A stretch of 64,000 bases of DNA from Plectrocnemia conspersa (lineage: Eukaryota; Arthropoda; Insecta; Trichoptera; Polycentropodidae): positions 372,001 through 436,000 of the forward strand of contig VTFK01000056.1 of NCBI GenBank assembly GCA_009617715.1. The letters run 5' to 3'. Positions 37,776 through 49,909 of this stretch are shown here, in pieces. Under the pieces are notes generated by a model. That model had not been told where the DNA came from and did no database searches. It worked only from the letters and a program-made list of their open reading frames with translations. The position numbers and the translations under genes are program-made. Each line of letters begins with the position of its first letter. Position 1 is the stretch's first letter.

Positions 37776-39772
37776 ATGGGCGGGTGCGCCTCCAAAGAGA
37801 AACAGTGCAAAACGATCGAGGCGGCAGCTGCCGCCGCCGACGGTGCAACCGATGAAGGGTGTGTATCTGACTCCTATGTATATCTCGCTAGGTGAGCCCC
37901 GGGGCCTCATGTACTATTTCTTTATCATTTTATTTGCCAGCCAATCAATCAATCAATCTATATTTGATGGACGTTGCTGATCTGATCTGATGGATGACAC
38001 TTGTGAGTGATGGAAGGCGTAAATCTCTTTGTATCGAAAAAATTCTCATTGCGCGGCTTGATTTGATTTTTTAAATTATAATTTTAATTCATTTTTCTTT
38101 GTCTTGATAATTTTCTATCTGCCCCACCCTGCCTTATAATACATAAAAATTGCCTTTAAATATTTTTTTTAATTAAAAATAAATACGACCAATACGTCCC
38201 TTTTAATCGCCTTTTATCATTTTAATTCTTAAAAGTCACTATTCGTTCATTTTTGCTGGAAATTTGTCAGTATTGGTATTAGTTTTTAATTGTTGTGATA
38301 ATAGCATATTAGTAGAGGTCCAGGCTCATAACGTTTATAACCAAAAAATATTTTTGTATATGTTAATTTTGTCAAGTTAAGAAAATTTGTCTCAATTTCT
38401 ATTCTCCATTGGTTTGGCCTTGCAAACGAAATTCCAACACCAAGTATATTCATAAAAATTGGAGTTCGCCTTGTTGCTTCCTGTCTGCAATTCGAGGATC
38501 ATCCTCCGCGCGTATTTTTTTAGTTCTAGCAATTTAGAGCTGTGTTATATATTTTAAATTATTTTATATTACGTTTAATTAATATTCATCTCATTATTTT
38601 TTCAGAAATAAATCAAACGCAATGGTTGACGCTGCAGTCATTGAAAAACTGGAAACCGGCTATGCCAAGCTGGTTGCCTCTGACTCCAAGTCATTGCTGA
38701 AGAAATACCTCACCAAGGATATCTTCGAAAATCTTAAGAACAAGAAGACATCTTTCGGTTCCACCCTCCTCGATGTCATCCAATCTGGTGAGCTTTCTTT
38801 TTTTTTTATAAAATAATTCATACAACAAAAACTGTACGATAATAATATTATTCTCATTATATAATTTCAGGTCTTGAAAACCACGATTCCGGCGTAGGCA
38901 TCTATGCCCCGGATGCGGAGTCTTACACCGTCTTCGCTGAACTTTTCGACCCCATCATCGAAGACTACCATACGGGATTCAAGAAGACCGACAAGCACCC
39001 CCCAAAGAACTGGGGTGACTTGGACACCATGGGAAATCTCGACCCGGCAGGTGAATACATCAACTCCACCCGCGTCCGTTGCGGTCGCTCCATGGAAGGA
39101 TACCCCTTCAACCCCTGCTTGACTGAGGAGCAGTACAAGGAGATGGAATCCAAGGTTTCCGCTACCCTCTCCGGACTCGAGGGAGAACTCAAGGGCAACT
39201 TCTACCCACTCACCGGTATGTCCAAGGAGGTCCAGCAGCAACTCATCGACGACCACTTCCTCTTCAAGGAGGGAGATCGCTTCTTGCAAGCCGCCAACGC
39301 TTGCAGGTACTGGCCGTCCGGTCGCGGCATCTACCACAACGACGCCAAGACCTTCTTGGTGTGGTGCAACGAGGAAGATCATTTGCGTCTCATCTCCATG
39401 CAGATGGGCGGCGACTTGGGACAAGTGTACCGCCGTCTCGTATCGGCCGTCAACGACATCGAGAAGCGCGTTCCCTTCTCCCACAACGATAGGTTAGGCT
39501 TCCTCACCTTCTGCCCGTCCAACTTGGGCACGACTGTTCGCGCCTCCGTGCACATCAAGCTGCCTAAGCTTGCCGCCAACAAGGCCAAGTTGGAAGAGTG
39601 CGCCGGAAAGTACAACCTCCAAGTTCGCGGAACCAGGGGCGAGCACACCGAAGCCGAGGGCGGTGTCTACGACATCTCCAACAAGAGGCGCATGGGACTC
39701 ACCGAGTACGATGCCGTCAAGGAGATGCACGACGGTATCGCCGAGCTCATCAAGATGGAAAAGTCCATGTAA
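37776..39772 (+). CDS. Argk: Arginine kinase, long isoform with myristoylation-type N-terminus
   Basis: Exons are 37776-37891, 38606-38787 and 38871-39772. The first donor is CTAG|GTGAGC and the acceptor TTTTTTCAG; the split codon AG|A keeps frame and reads through RNKSNA into the Met of the short form. The product is about 399 residues: 44 extra residues beginning [10 protein letters not shown], with an Ala run, fused to the whole enzyme. MGxxxS is a known N-myristoylation pattern and Cys4 could be palmitoylated, so membrane targeting is inferred. The enzyme transfers phosphate between ATP and arginine to buffer energy in muscle and nerve. The frame is open further upstream, but a start there would lose the myristoylation signal. 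Its promoter lies at 37399-37433. Confidence 0.8.
38622..39772 (+). CDS. Argk: Arginine kinase, short (cytosolic) isoform
   Basis: Exons 38622-38787 and 38871-39772 (donor TCTG|GTGAGC, acceptor ATTTCAG, 83-bp intron) give 355 residues, the standard insect length. The N-terminal phosphagen kinase domain carries the substrate-specificity loop SGVGIY at residues 62-67. The catalytic domain has CNEEDH with Glu224, the reactive Cys270 in CPSNLGT (family signature), and [13 protein letters not shown] with Glu313. All are one residue below horseshoe crab numbering. Every key residue is present, so the enzyme should be active. The codons are notably GC-rich against the AT-rich flanks, as in highly expressed genes. 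Its own 5' exon was not found with certainty; the CpG island at 31.75-32.07 kb is one candidate. Confidence 0.97.
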
Positions 39773-40190
39773 ATTCAAATACTCAAAATCTGAAATCGTA
39801 ACTCGTTCCTTTTATTTTTCAATCTACATTAACAACTATATATTACAGAGCAGTATTTGTAAAAGTCTTATTATTTTTAATAATAAATCGTTATAAAATA
39901 TATTTTGTTAAATTAGCGAGCATTTAAAACAAATTCTTTTAAAAAGATAGCCAAATTAGCTTTAACGGCTTGCTTTGTCGTATTGGTTTTTAAATAATGA
40001 ACGCCGACGACTTATATGTGTATATTTTTGCTAGAGGATCGAGCATTCTAGTCTACTCGTCTTCTGTGAGGACAGTTACAAAAACTGCACAATTATTGAT
40101 TTTCGACTAATATTTGAAGGTTTCATGTTATCTGTTACCAACGTTAAATTTTCGGTATTTCAAATGCATAAAGAGAAATAAAACACCTGA
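39773..40190 (+). terminator. Argk: Arginine kinase 3' UTR and poly(A) signals
   Basis: AATAAA occurs at 39882-39887, 110 bp after the stop codon, and again at 40177-40182. Either could direct cleavage; the first would give a short 3' UTR. Confidence 0.6.
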
Positions 40191-40559
40191 AAATTTACAT
40201 CCGCTTTTTATTAATAAATCCTTACACATATGTACATACATACATATAGTATATCGGTAAAGTTACAGATGAATTTTAGTTTCAATATACTTCAACAGAT
40301 GTCATTGAATGGAACAAAATAATTTCGCATGCTGCTAATTGCTACATAAAGAGGGGAGGAGAACTCACTAATTTACCATATATAAATTAGTACCTATAAC
40401 TAGTTATATTTGTGATCGCAAATAATTTGAAACCCTAAGTTTGCACCATTAGTCTACGTTTTCTTTTCTTTCATTTGCAAAAATGTATAACTTTTTATAA
40501 AGTAACGATTTCACTATTCTTTGGGTGTTTGTTAACAGTAGTCGTATCAATGATGCTTT

Positions 40560-41510
40560 TTAGTAGTGGGATATTTTCAACCTTTAATCAACAATGGCAG
40601 ATATAAATTTCAATTCGGTCAATATGTGACAATAGCACATAAAAACTTCTGTAATGCAATGGATGATGCCATTAAATTTAGAAAGTGTCAAATGTGGTTC
40701 TAAAAATTTCGTTCCGGTAATTTTGACATTGAGTACCTGTGTAAAGTCCTTAGAGGTGTTAGTGAAGAATTAGGGCTGCCACCAAAGCAGGTCCGAAGCA
40801 GAAGCTAGCACAAAAGCTCAACATGTCGCCTATATCAATTCACAGACATTTAAAGTTAGGAAAGGTGTTAATTTGCAGAATATGTGTGAATATACTTATA
40901 AATTGTCTGAGGAAAACCTTGTGCAGCAAATCTCAATATGGCGATAATTAATGATTCTATTGTTGAATATAAAGATTTATTTTTAGTCAAATTGTTATTG
41001 TATATGAAAAGTGGTCATTTACTTTAACACGCGACGTAAAAGGTAGTAGTTAAACGCCAACTACAACCCCAATAGGATAATGTCATGCATTTGGTGGGAT
41101 ATGAATGGCATAATTCATTATGAGTTATTGGATTATAGGCAGACAATGACGACAGACACATAGTGTGCTCAGCTAATTTGTTTAAAAGGGACTCAGATCA
41201 TAAAAAAACCATCCCTTATAAATTGAATAAGGGTAATTTTACACCAAGAAAGCACTCGCCCTCGTGTATCTTAAGAACTCATTTCTCACCCACCGTATAC
41301 TTCAGACATTGCTTCAAACATGTATTTAGATCCCTGCAACAGTTTTAATGTGGAAACAAATATTTTACAAATACAGATATAAAAAAACTACATTAAATAA
41401 TTTTTTTGCTTCCAAAAATACATTATTTTTCGAATCAGATATGGAAAAATCGATTAACATGTGGAGAATATATAATTTAGTAAATAACTTGAAAACGCAG
41501 ACATTTGGAA
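40560..41510 (+). pseudogene. Dead mariner-family transposase
   Basis: The pieces follow transposase order. WF*KFRSGNFDIE (from about 40695, with an in-frame stop) and KLNMSPISIHRHLKLGKV (from 40814) belong to the DNA-binding region. WWDMNGIIHYELL lies near 41098 and contains a DDD-type catalytic Asp. Then come LHQESTRPRV, LISHPPYTSDIAS (to about 41310) and FFASKNTLFFESDMEKS near 41405-41460. The last three blocks share one frame interrupted by TAG, TGA and TAA stops; earlier blocks are in other frames. Where active mariners have QDNARPH and SPDLAPSD, this copy has QESTRPR and TSDIASN, so two catalytic Asp are gone. It lies downstream of arginine kinase in the same orientation. Terminal repeats could not be identified. 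Confidence 0.8.
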
Positions 41511-41514
41511 CAAT

Positions 41515-42850
41515 CTGATACATGTTAATTAATTTAAATATGACATTTACAAAATGATCTGTATGATAGAATAATTTATAACAAAAAAAATATGTTTTAG
41601 TTTGGTTGAAAACGGATTGATAGGTTATTTAGTGTATTTTTATCTTTAAGATACATATTTTTAATGAAAAATATATACTTATTTTATACTACAGCTAAAT
41701 TTTGTATGATTTGTCATATAATGATCAAAAATTAAATAGAAAAAGATTATAATTAGTTAAACATATTGAAAGGCATGCATAAAATAACCTAAAATATTCT
41801 AATTTATTATTAATAAATTTATCTCATATCTAACATTCATAAACAACCACATTTTTTTTCTTCTGAAGTATTTTTTGATAAAAACAAATACATTATTGCA
41901 AGAGAATGTTAACTATGTTGGTAATCATATAGAGATACAATTAATAAATAAAAACATAAATCCGCAGAAAACTTTTTTGTCCAAGATAATTGCACCAACC
42001 CATGTGCGAGTCTTTTCTATACTTATACCATTGGCGTTTGTGAAATGCGAACGCAGGATAAACCTATTTATTATAAAACATATTGAAAAACGAAATAAAG
42101 GCTTAACAATTGATCATGGTGTTTCGCTGGTCCTTCGAAACCCGATAAGACGGTTTTCCCGATTTGTATTCAAGGTATGTATTAAAGATCGAAGTGTGAA
42201 TCCCTAAAAAGTTTTACTGCATGTCGATACATAAATTGACTGATGATTTTTTCCCTTGAAATTAAAAATATCTTCAAAATAAAATCTGAAAGTGAACCCA
42301 CAGTTTTTCTCTTTTCTGTAAAATTATAAAGTTAAACGTTTGACGTCTGGTCACCTTACCAAACTTATCATGTGTACAATGAACACACGTGTTCATTTAA
42401 TGTAATTATTTAAAAAATTGTTTTTAATGTTATTAAAAAGTAAAATTGTCAACTTCTTAGTATTACCTAATTAATTAATATGATTTATAAATATTATAAA
42501 AAGTGTACCAAATCAAAAAATTATCCAGGCGCGATTCTAGGGGAATTTGTTACCAGATACAATTAAGCAATTAGTACTATTTTTGCAAACAAAATGAATT
42601 GATAATAATAAAAAAAAAAATATTGACAGTTGCTGCATATAATTAATAATACATTTATATTTTGCTGTGAAAAAAACATTTAATAAGTTATTAATTAGAA
42701 TAAACATTTTTTTATAACCATTTACATTATAAAAATCATTTTAATTTAATTAAATAAATATTTTTTTAATTATTCACGAAGGTGAGAATTCGCCAACGCG
42801 CAAATCAAATAAACATTTTTCTATATGGCAATATTGTTTAGTGGCAGTTG
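41515..42850. other. AT-rich intergenic DNA
   Basis: The 110-codon open frame at 41875-42207 has no recognised domain. No promoter element of the downstream CHRAC gene is obvious. Confidence 0.45.
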
Positions 42851-42858
42851 ACAGCACA

Positions 42859-43411
42859 ATGACGTCTCGCGGCAAATTGCAATTACCGATTTCTAGAGTG
42901 AAAACTATAATGAAGAGTTCACCTGACGTCGACATAGTCGGACAAGAACCTCTGGTTCTTGTTACAAAAGTCACGGTAATTCACAATTAGGATGTTTAAA
43001 TCCTCTTTCATACAATTAATTCCCATATACAAAATTCAAATTGTGTGAATGAAATTTGAATTAAATGTAGTTAATAGTGTTGTTTTGTGTAAAGAAAAAG
43101 TGTGTATATTTAGTTTGTGGTTGTTACAGGAGCTCTTCATAGCCGATTTAGCCAAACGGGCCTTCGATAACAGTTCAAACTCTATGTTAGACTACAAACA
43201 CATAGCCAATTTGGTACAAGATGACGACACTTTGGATTTCCTAAGAGAAATAATGCCCTGCAAAATCACAGTTGGAGAATTTAAGCGGTTGATGTCCAAG
43301 AAGGCTGAAAAAAGAAGTGATTCAGATAGCGAGGAGAGCGAAAGTAGCAGCATCGATGAAGAAGAAGAAGAAGATGAGAGTGAAGAAGAACAAAATGAAT
43401 CTAAGGATTGA
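42859..43411 (+). CDS. Chrac-16: CHRAC-16 / CHRAC1 histone-fold protein
   Basis: Exons 42859-42975 and 43130-43411 (donor CACG|GTAATT, acceptor TTACAG, phase 0, 154-bp intron) give 132 residues. Residues 8-80 form an NF-YC/H2A-like histone fold: LPISRVKTIMKSSPDV (helix 1 and loop), then QEPLVLVTKVTELFIADLAKRAF (helix 2), and the LDYKHIANLV and DDTLDFLREIMP segments (loop 2 to helix 3). The tail from about residue 102 is almost all Ser, Asp and Glu. In flies and mammals this subunit pairs with CHRAC-14/POLE3 and joins ACF1 and ISWI to slide nucleosomes. Length and intron position within helix 2 are normal for a small histone-fold gene. Reading straight through the intron gives a longer artefactual start. 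Orthology is judged by eye; a closer match to POLE4 is the main alternative. Confidence 0.85.
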
Positions 43412-43960
43412 TTGTTTTATATACTTTAATGTAATCTTCATACTACATTATAAGCGTTTATATTTTTTATATTGAGTTTTATTATAATATATTATACCTA
43501 TATCATTTTCATTAAAAACATTTACTACGAGGAAAAAGTCCAATGCTATAACGACTAAGCTATCCCGGCAACTATTATGAGGAAAAGTCAGCAAGTCAGT
43601 TACTAATTGAGATAGAAATAAAACGAATAAAAATATTGTTATAAAACAACGTAAGCCCCTTTCTGAAAACTGACGGCGTTGAATTATTTTGGCTCCTTTC
43701 AGATTCAAGTTGCAACTTCCTTACTTTCTCATTGCTGTCAGAAAAGTGCTTCCTCAGAAGATGTTTAGGTGAGTTAAACAAATGGAAATCGTTATAAGTA
43801 TGGTCGAAACTATATTAAGGATGGTTCACTTCAAAGACTTCACACTTGAACTTAGCCTAATGGCAGATATTCTGATTCAGAAAAAGCTCTTGAGGCCTAC
43901 TTGCGATGATGGTACTTGGATCGGTGGTACAACAATGAAACATACGGGTTGTATCAGGAG
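43412..43960. other. CHRAC-16 3' UTR and intergenic DNA
   Basis: No canonical AATAAA is near the stop. The first is close to 43617, in 'gaaataaaacgaataaaa'. A 76-codon open frame at 43782-44012 has no known domain and runs into the hAT-like end. Confidence 0.4.
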
Positions 43961-44952
43961 CAGGGTTTGCAATACCGCTAATATAGATACCAGTAATACT
44001 GGTATTGGGTAAAAATCGACCTTCAATACTACGCGTATTAAAAAATGCAGTACTGAAAAAATTTTTTTTTTTAAATCTTATTGTTAATTATTTGTTGAAA
44101 ATGCTATTAATATGGCTTAGAACTATGAAAACGACAGTGCTCATATTGCTTGAAAGGGGAAGCGGAGAATAAAATGATGTTTATTGTAAGGGACTAACTT
44201 AAGAAGTGTTATCGGTAGGATATAAAAGTTAAATAATATTATGCAGTATTTACGTATTTTTCATTCTACAATATTCACATAAACATTTATAACATAAATT
44301 TAATTAGCGTTTGACATGAGTATAAGTAAATAAATATAGAAGAGATGAATCTTTCGAATGTAAATATTATTGAGATATTCTAAAATAAACATTAAATGTG
44401 TAATAATAAAAATTAAAATATATAAATAAATCACATTTTAGAAAAAAAATATGTTGCATTTAAACAAACAGATTGACGATTTTGTACGCACTCCTTTCTC
44501 ATAAGGTTCTTTTGGTTAATTAAAAATGAATATATTTTATTGGAATAAATTGGCTAGTGGTGCTCTGGCCCTTGATATAAAACTTAGGAGGCGTTCAGAA
44601 GCAGTTGATGATGCTTCTGCTTCTGATGAAAGATGATGTTTTGTCAAAGATAATGTTTTCCTAGATTTATTGTTCGAATTACCACATGCATTCCTAATAA
44701 AATAATTTGTCAATGCAATGAATGAATGAGTGTGAAGAAATAAATGAGACAAAAAGGTTTTTGTACACAGTCGTCTTATTAATTTTTATTGATACTCGTA
44801 GATAACATAATAAACGATCAGCGTATAAAGTATTTTTAGAAGTACCTGAATGTAAGGAAGGTTGTTTAAACGCTTCTTATTAATTATTAAAAAAAATGTC
44901 AATACCAGTATTGGCTGTATTTCTCTCGGTAATACCAGTATTGAAAATTCTG
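43961..44952. mobile_element. hAT-like element with degraded terminal inverted repeats
   Basis: The left end CAGGGTTTGCAATACCG (43961-43977) matches the right end (reverse complement of 44936-44952) at 13 of 17 positions. Subterminal 'accagtaatactggtattgg' near 43990 and 'caataccagtattgg' near 44900 are also mirrored. The interior has no transposase and no 8-bp target duplication is preserved, so it is an old nonautonomous copy. Confidence 0.45.
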
Positions 44953-44975
44953 AATTAAAATATATGGTTTCAGAT

Positions 44976-44993
44976 GGGTCAGACATCTGACCC
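44976..44993. repeat. Short palindrome GGGTCAGA-CA-TCTGACCC
   Basis: Exact 8-bp arms with a 2-bp centre, just outside the hAT-like right end. It could be a dimeric regulatory site or chance. Confidence 0.4.
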
Positions 44994-45067
44994 GTATAGA
45001 CAACCTAAAACCTGCAAAGCGACTAACCTTGCATAAATCCGAGAGTAAGAGTAGCGCAGGCAGTTAG

Positions 45068-45325
45068 TTGGATGGTATAATAAAGTATCTTCGAACGCTC
45101 GGCGTCAGTGACTGGCAATTGAGTGAGTTGGAAATATTATTGGATATGGCCAAGTCCTATTCCAAGCGTCATGTTGATGATGATGATGAGCAGGTGGTTG
45201 TAAAAATTTGGCGGAGATCAGAGGGTTCTCAAAACCAGCAATTTTGCGATTTGAATGACTACTTGAAATTCGCATCGATAAGTCACCCCTTATCTCGCAC
45301 TGCGTGGAATTTCGGTTTGGCATAG
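45068..45325 (+). other. Open frame of 85 codons, unknown
   Basis: The frame has balanced composition (MDGIIKYLRTLGVSDWQLSE start, a DDDDE run) and sits in a less AT-rich patch, but I recognise no family and saw no splice sites or promoter that would define a gene. It could be a remnant of a mobile element. Confidence 0.2.
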
Positions 45326-45329
45326 AAGA

Positions 45330-46585
45330 TGCTCTTACTCACATCGATTACCTTGTATCCCATGACACTTGTGATAGCTTCAATCGCCTCATTCAAAAAC
45401 ACACATTCCTACCTTCATGTATAATTTACTTACTGAATATCCCTAATATATTAAAATGCAAGTAAAATTTGAAAGATTTGAATTATCATCATAAATTACA
45501 GCTGTATTTAAGAATGTTACTACTGTTTATTAATAAAACAAATTGCGATTGCATCAAAGTGCAATTATTTACATTTTCCATGCGGTTATCGATCATAAAT
45601 TTTATCATAACTTATAAGATTATGCACACGCATGCAAATATGTAATTTGCATAGTTAAAAACCTGTTCTAGCCGTCAGTGAAAAACTACACTGATTAATG
45701 TTAAATGTCTTAACTATCGCTCAGGCGTATAAATAAAATGTATAATTGACGGACTTTACTTGGATTTAACGGAAACATTATATTCGTAACGTTGAACTCA
45801 ATATGTAAATATGAATTAATTACATTTCCGATAGAATACTGATTGTATTGTAAATGATACTGTCTAATAGTAAAGAAGTTAAATAATGCTTACACTAGCT
45901 GAATGGGAATTTATCATACTTATTCATTGCATTTTAGACCACTAGTTCCTTAGCAAAATTATTTTTTGAAAAAAAGTTGTAGGCATCAAAAATATTTTGT
46001 ATATAACCTACATGTTTTCAATTTTTTATGTTGAGACAAACTTCCCTTGGTACGGTTGAGAGGGCATCCATACAGATTTGTGAAAAAGACAAGTTATAGG
46101 TCTTACATTTTAATTGTTAAAAAGTTACTCCAACTTAGGGATAGGTATTGTTATAAATCGGCAAACGTCATCCCTCGTTCAGTCGTCTTTCCTGAAATTA
46201 AGGTCGCACATTTTATCTATATAGTCTGAATTTTACATTTTTTATGTTATTATTTTTTTTATTGAATAAATAACTTTTTTTTTTATTGAATAAATTAATG
46301 CATTCATTTATTGAAACGCCTTCAACATTAATAATTAAATATTTGTGATTAGAAGAAAATTTTATTGATATTAAACTATGGATGATATGTTACAAATAGC
46401 TGATGATTCTCTGAAATGTGATGATCGTTACAGATTTACCTTTGTGGTTTCATTGGAAACTTACCACTGCTGTACACCACATGATAGTTTAATTATATAA
46501 AAAAAATATTAGTTGCTATAAAAATGTTCTAATGTTTTTTTTATAAAATATATTACCATTTAAGACACCCTTCGCCTACCAATTT
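45330..46585. other. AT-rich intergenic DNA with duplicated short block
   Basis: 'tttttattgaataaat' occurs twice near 46254 and 46281. No gene seen. Confidence 0.4.
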
Positions 46586-46589
46586 TCCC

Positions 46590-46930
46590 TAAATAGTTGT
46601 GGCAGCGGCTGGCCGACCGCGTGCGTGCGAATTGCAAAATATGTGAACGGAAAATCCACCGTTATTTTTCGCACACGGTCACACATGAAAACTTATACCT
46701 TATATCCGTTTTCCGATCGGACCTTGTGCCATAAGATCACAAAACGGGTATGTAATGGTGCAATTGCATCGTCCGCCTTATTTTTTGCACGCCACAAACG
46801 ACAGCAATCTGAGTTGGTTGCGCAAACACGTCACTATTCACTCCTATCTAGTGACACTTGTATAGTGAAAATGTATGCGATTGTTCGAGGATTTGACATG
46901 TACGGTCACTAGCTCATGGACGCGCTAATT
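46590..46930. other. GC-richer pocket, no recognised gene
   Basis: It starts with 'ggcagcggctggccgaccgc' near 46602 and stays CpG-bearing for about 330 bp. The 95-codon open frame at 46625-46912 has no recognisable domain. Possible regulatory DNA. Confidence 0.25.
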
Positions 46931-46934
46931 CTTG

Positions 46935-49390
46935 ATAAACTTTTGTGATTTATTTGGAACATTGCTTCTGATAACATTTAATTAAATTACTATACACATA
47001 AGTTACACTTCAATTTTTTTTATATATATGTACTATATTATCTTCAATAGTATTTTCCAAAGAAAGAATCAAACTTTACAAACATTGACACTTTACTATG
47101 AATATAGTTCAATCTGTTAAGTAAAGAGGATGTGGTAAACATCAAAACTTAATGTTTGAGCATTGTCTTACAGTAGAATTGGTCCATATCTATTGACCAA
47201 TTTTGGCCGTTTTTTATTTCAAATTGTGCTCATCATAACGATTCGCTTGGTTTAAAAAAATAATGATGAGCCATTGTCTGTCCACCATACAGTAAGTATA
47301 ATATTTTTTATACAATAACAACTATTATAATATGGCAAATGTCCGGATATTTTTCTGTTGTCATCACAGGTCATGATTCAATTCTAGAATGATAAAATAA
47401 TAACAAATATAAAAATAATATATAAAGACCTGACCATTTTTTTGTGTTATATATTATTGTTCTATTTTTAACCCACTGTAGTACAAGTTTTTTTTTTAAT
47501 AAATATTGACCCAAGTCCAAACCGTTTAGAATGAATATATTTAAATAAATTATTTGTTATTATTATTGATACACAAAAAAAAGAATATCTTCTATAAATA
47601 ATTTGAATTATATGAAATAAATTTTATTTTGGCCATTAAATTATATATCTATATTATAAATAGTATTATATTAATTTAAAAAAAAATTATATACTTATTT
47701 TTACTAGACTTTTAATTTTTATATAATAAATGAAATATTTAAAATACGTTTCATATAATATAATAAATGAAATATTTAATTCATTTATTTAGTTTTCTTG
47801 TTTATTTTATTTATAACATTACATTTTCAAGTTCGTTGAGAAAAATGTCCAGACATTATGGACAAAGGAGCTGCCATTAAAAAACAGATGTCCAATACGC
47901 GTGGACAAAGGACGTGGAAGAACATAATACAAACACAAATCAGTAGTTCAGGTATGTAATTATTTTACAAAATCTTGGGTATTTTAGCTAATAAGCTGTC
48001 ATTTTCTATAAATAAAATATCGAAAAATATTTTATTCCCTCCAAAAAAAAAGGCTCGAGTTAAAAGTTATAAAACTTAAGCGCAAAAATTTAAACCGGTT
48101 TTCTAATAAGCTACCATTTTTAAAAAATTAAATACAAAGGCTTAATTTCTAATTGTAAACTTAAAATAGTTTACTCTTCATTTAATTAATGCAACCTTGG
48201 CGATTGATATCAATAATATGCGACCTGTTCCTATCACTCCTTATTTTTCGGCAAATGAATTTGATAGATCTTAACATTTAATATAATTAAATCATCACAT
48301 TATAGATTCGATTATTTCAAGGCTATGTTACGAATATTTAAAAAAAGTTGAGGTCAACATTTTTGCAAACTTCACTATGTTGAAGAAAGTGCTCAACTAA
48401 GATAGAGTTGAAATACAAAATTCTGTATCAATTTATTTTGACCTAACTAAGGAAAAACTCTTGAATAATTCAGATTTTAATTGTTGTTAATTTCAAAACT
48501 ACAGCTCAATCATTCTGTAATGTCTAAGTGAAAGCATTAGGACAATTTACAAATTTGAAATCAATAGGACATGAATTGATGTTTGTGCAAAATTTAATTT
48601 ATAAAAACTTGTTTATTAACGACTAAGTTTTAAAGAAAATCTCAATCAGTATTAGAGAAAAATATACTTATGAAAATATTTGATTTCGAAAATGGTCAAA
48701 AACTAATGTATCTAATTTTTGTAAAAAAAAATAAAATACGTATAATTTATAATTATTTTTAATCATTATCAATATAATAATGAATTTATGTGAAATGTCT
48801 ATATAAGATGTAATAAACGTAAAATCCAGAAAGTAATCCCATCAGTAAATCCCATCAAGTTGTTGTATCGCTTAATTTTAATTTCAGACATATTTTAAAT
48901 AAAGAAAATACGTAATAATTTATCTTTACTTTCTATATTACAGATAGTCTTTTTGAATTTTTCTTATTTCTTGTGTCTGGTCATTGACGAGTTCACTAAG
49001 ATCAATAGAATTAAATATTTATATATAAAAACATAGATATTGGCGCAATTTGCCTACATTTTTATGTTCTTATATTAAAGCATAATATAACAGTTAATAA
49101 AAATATTTATTAAATAACCTGTTATATACCCGTGGTGTATTAGTGATGAGAATATTACAAACAATGTCTGCAATTAATATATTTCATAATTTTTAATTAA
49201 TTTTTTATAAGTCTGATTAAAACTACGACAGTTGTCGTGGTGATAAAAATCTTTTGATACCACACTTAATTATTTTTGGAATTTTAAAAATCAATAGTTA
49301 ACTTTTTGAAATTAAACCCCTTAAAAATTAATGAAGAGCCTAAAATTTAAAATGTAAATTAAAATATTTAGGAATATTTTGTCAATATAT
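46935..49390. other. AT-rich intergenic DNA with a 21-bp direct repeat
   Basis: A 21-bp block beginning 'atataataaatgaaatat' occurs at 47721-47741 and 47758-47778. No gene recognised. Confidence 0.45.
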
Positions 49391-49395
49391 ATATT

Positions 49396-49508
49396 CTGAA
49401 CAATTACAAAATATACCGAAATGAGAACAAATCAATACAATATCATTAAAAAAAGGTTAGGTTGTTTGGTTTTATAGTGAAAGTCGGCGCGAGCGGCAGC
49501 GAGGCGCC
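49396..49508 (+). repeat. Repeat D, left copy (inverted partner at 55800-55912)
   Basis: About 113 bp nearly identical to the reverse complement of 55800-55912, with about nine differences, all transitions by eye. It includes 'aaaggttaggttgtttgg' and 'agtgaaagtcggcgcgagc'. Homology ends abruptly at 'gcgcc' on the right and near 'ctgaacaatt' on the left. CpG-rich DNA continues to about 49700, unrelated to the partner. Confidence 0.75.
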
Positions 49509-49909
49509 AGAAAGAGACGAGTGAATGCTAGAAAGAGACGCGAGATGTGATGTCACAAGGCGCCCTAATGTTTGATTTATGGGAAAGCGCAAATGGGACC
49601 TCAAACACCTAAAATACGCTAAAACACAATCAATGACTTATAATCGCTCACATTGCACCAACTATAGGTGATCGATTGTGTTGTAGCGTCAGTAAGGTGT
49701 AAAAAATATTTTTAATTATCAGTAATATTTTTGAGCGGATATGTAACCAATGCTATTTATTATTATTATTATTTATTTAAACTGCAAACCTACTTTTAAA
49801 TAATACAAAATGTTACGTTTTAATACTATTTTTTAAATTGAAAACATTTTGGTATTTTTTTGTTTTATTAATATTTAGTTAGGTTACAATTCTATTTAAA
49901 AAATTAATA

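Noticed and set aside
38867..39484. 205-codon minus-strand open frame opposite arginine kinase
   Set aside because: It is the antisense shadow of a GC-rich, codon-biased exon; no domain, promoter or splice signal supports it.
41163..41348. 61-codon frame as a gene
   Set aside because: It is a shifted frame over the mariner relic, whose own motifs read in another frame.
43049..43129. Start codon at 43049 for CHRAC-16
   Set aside because: It lies in the intron; the histone-fold helix 1 is supplied by the exon at 42859-42975.
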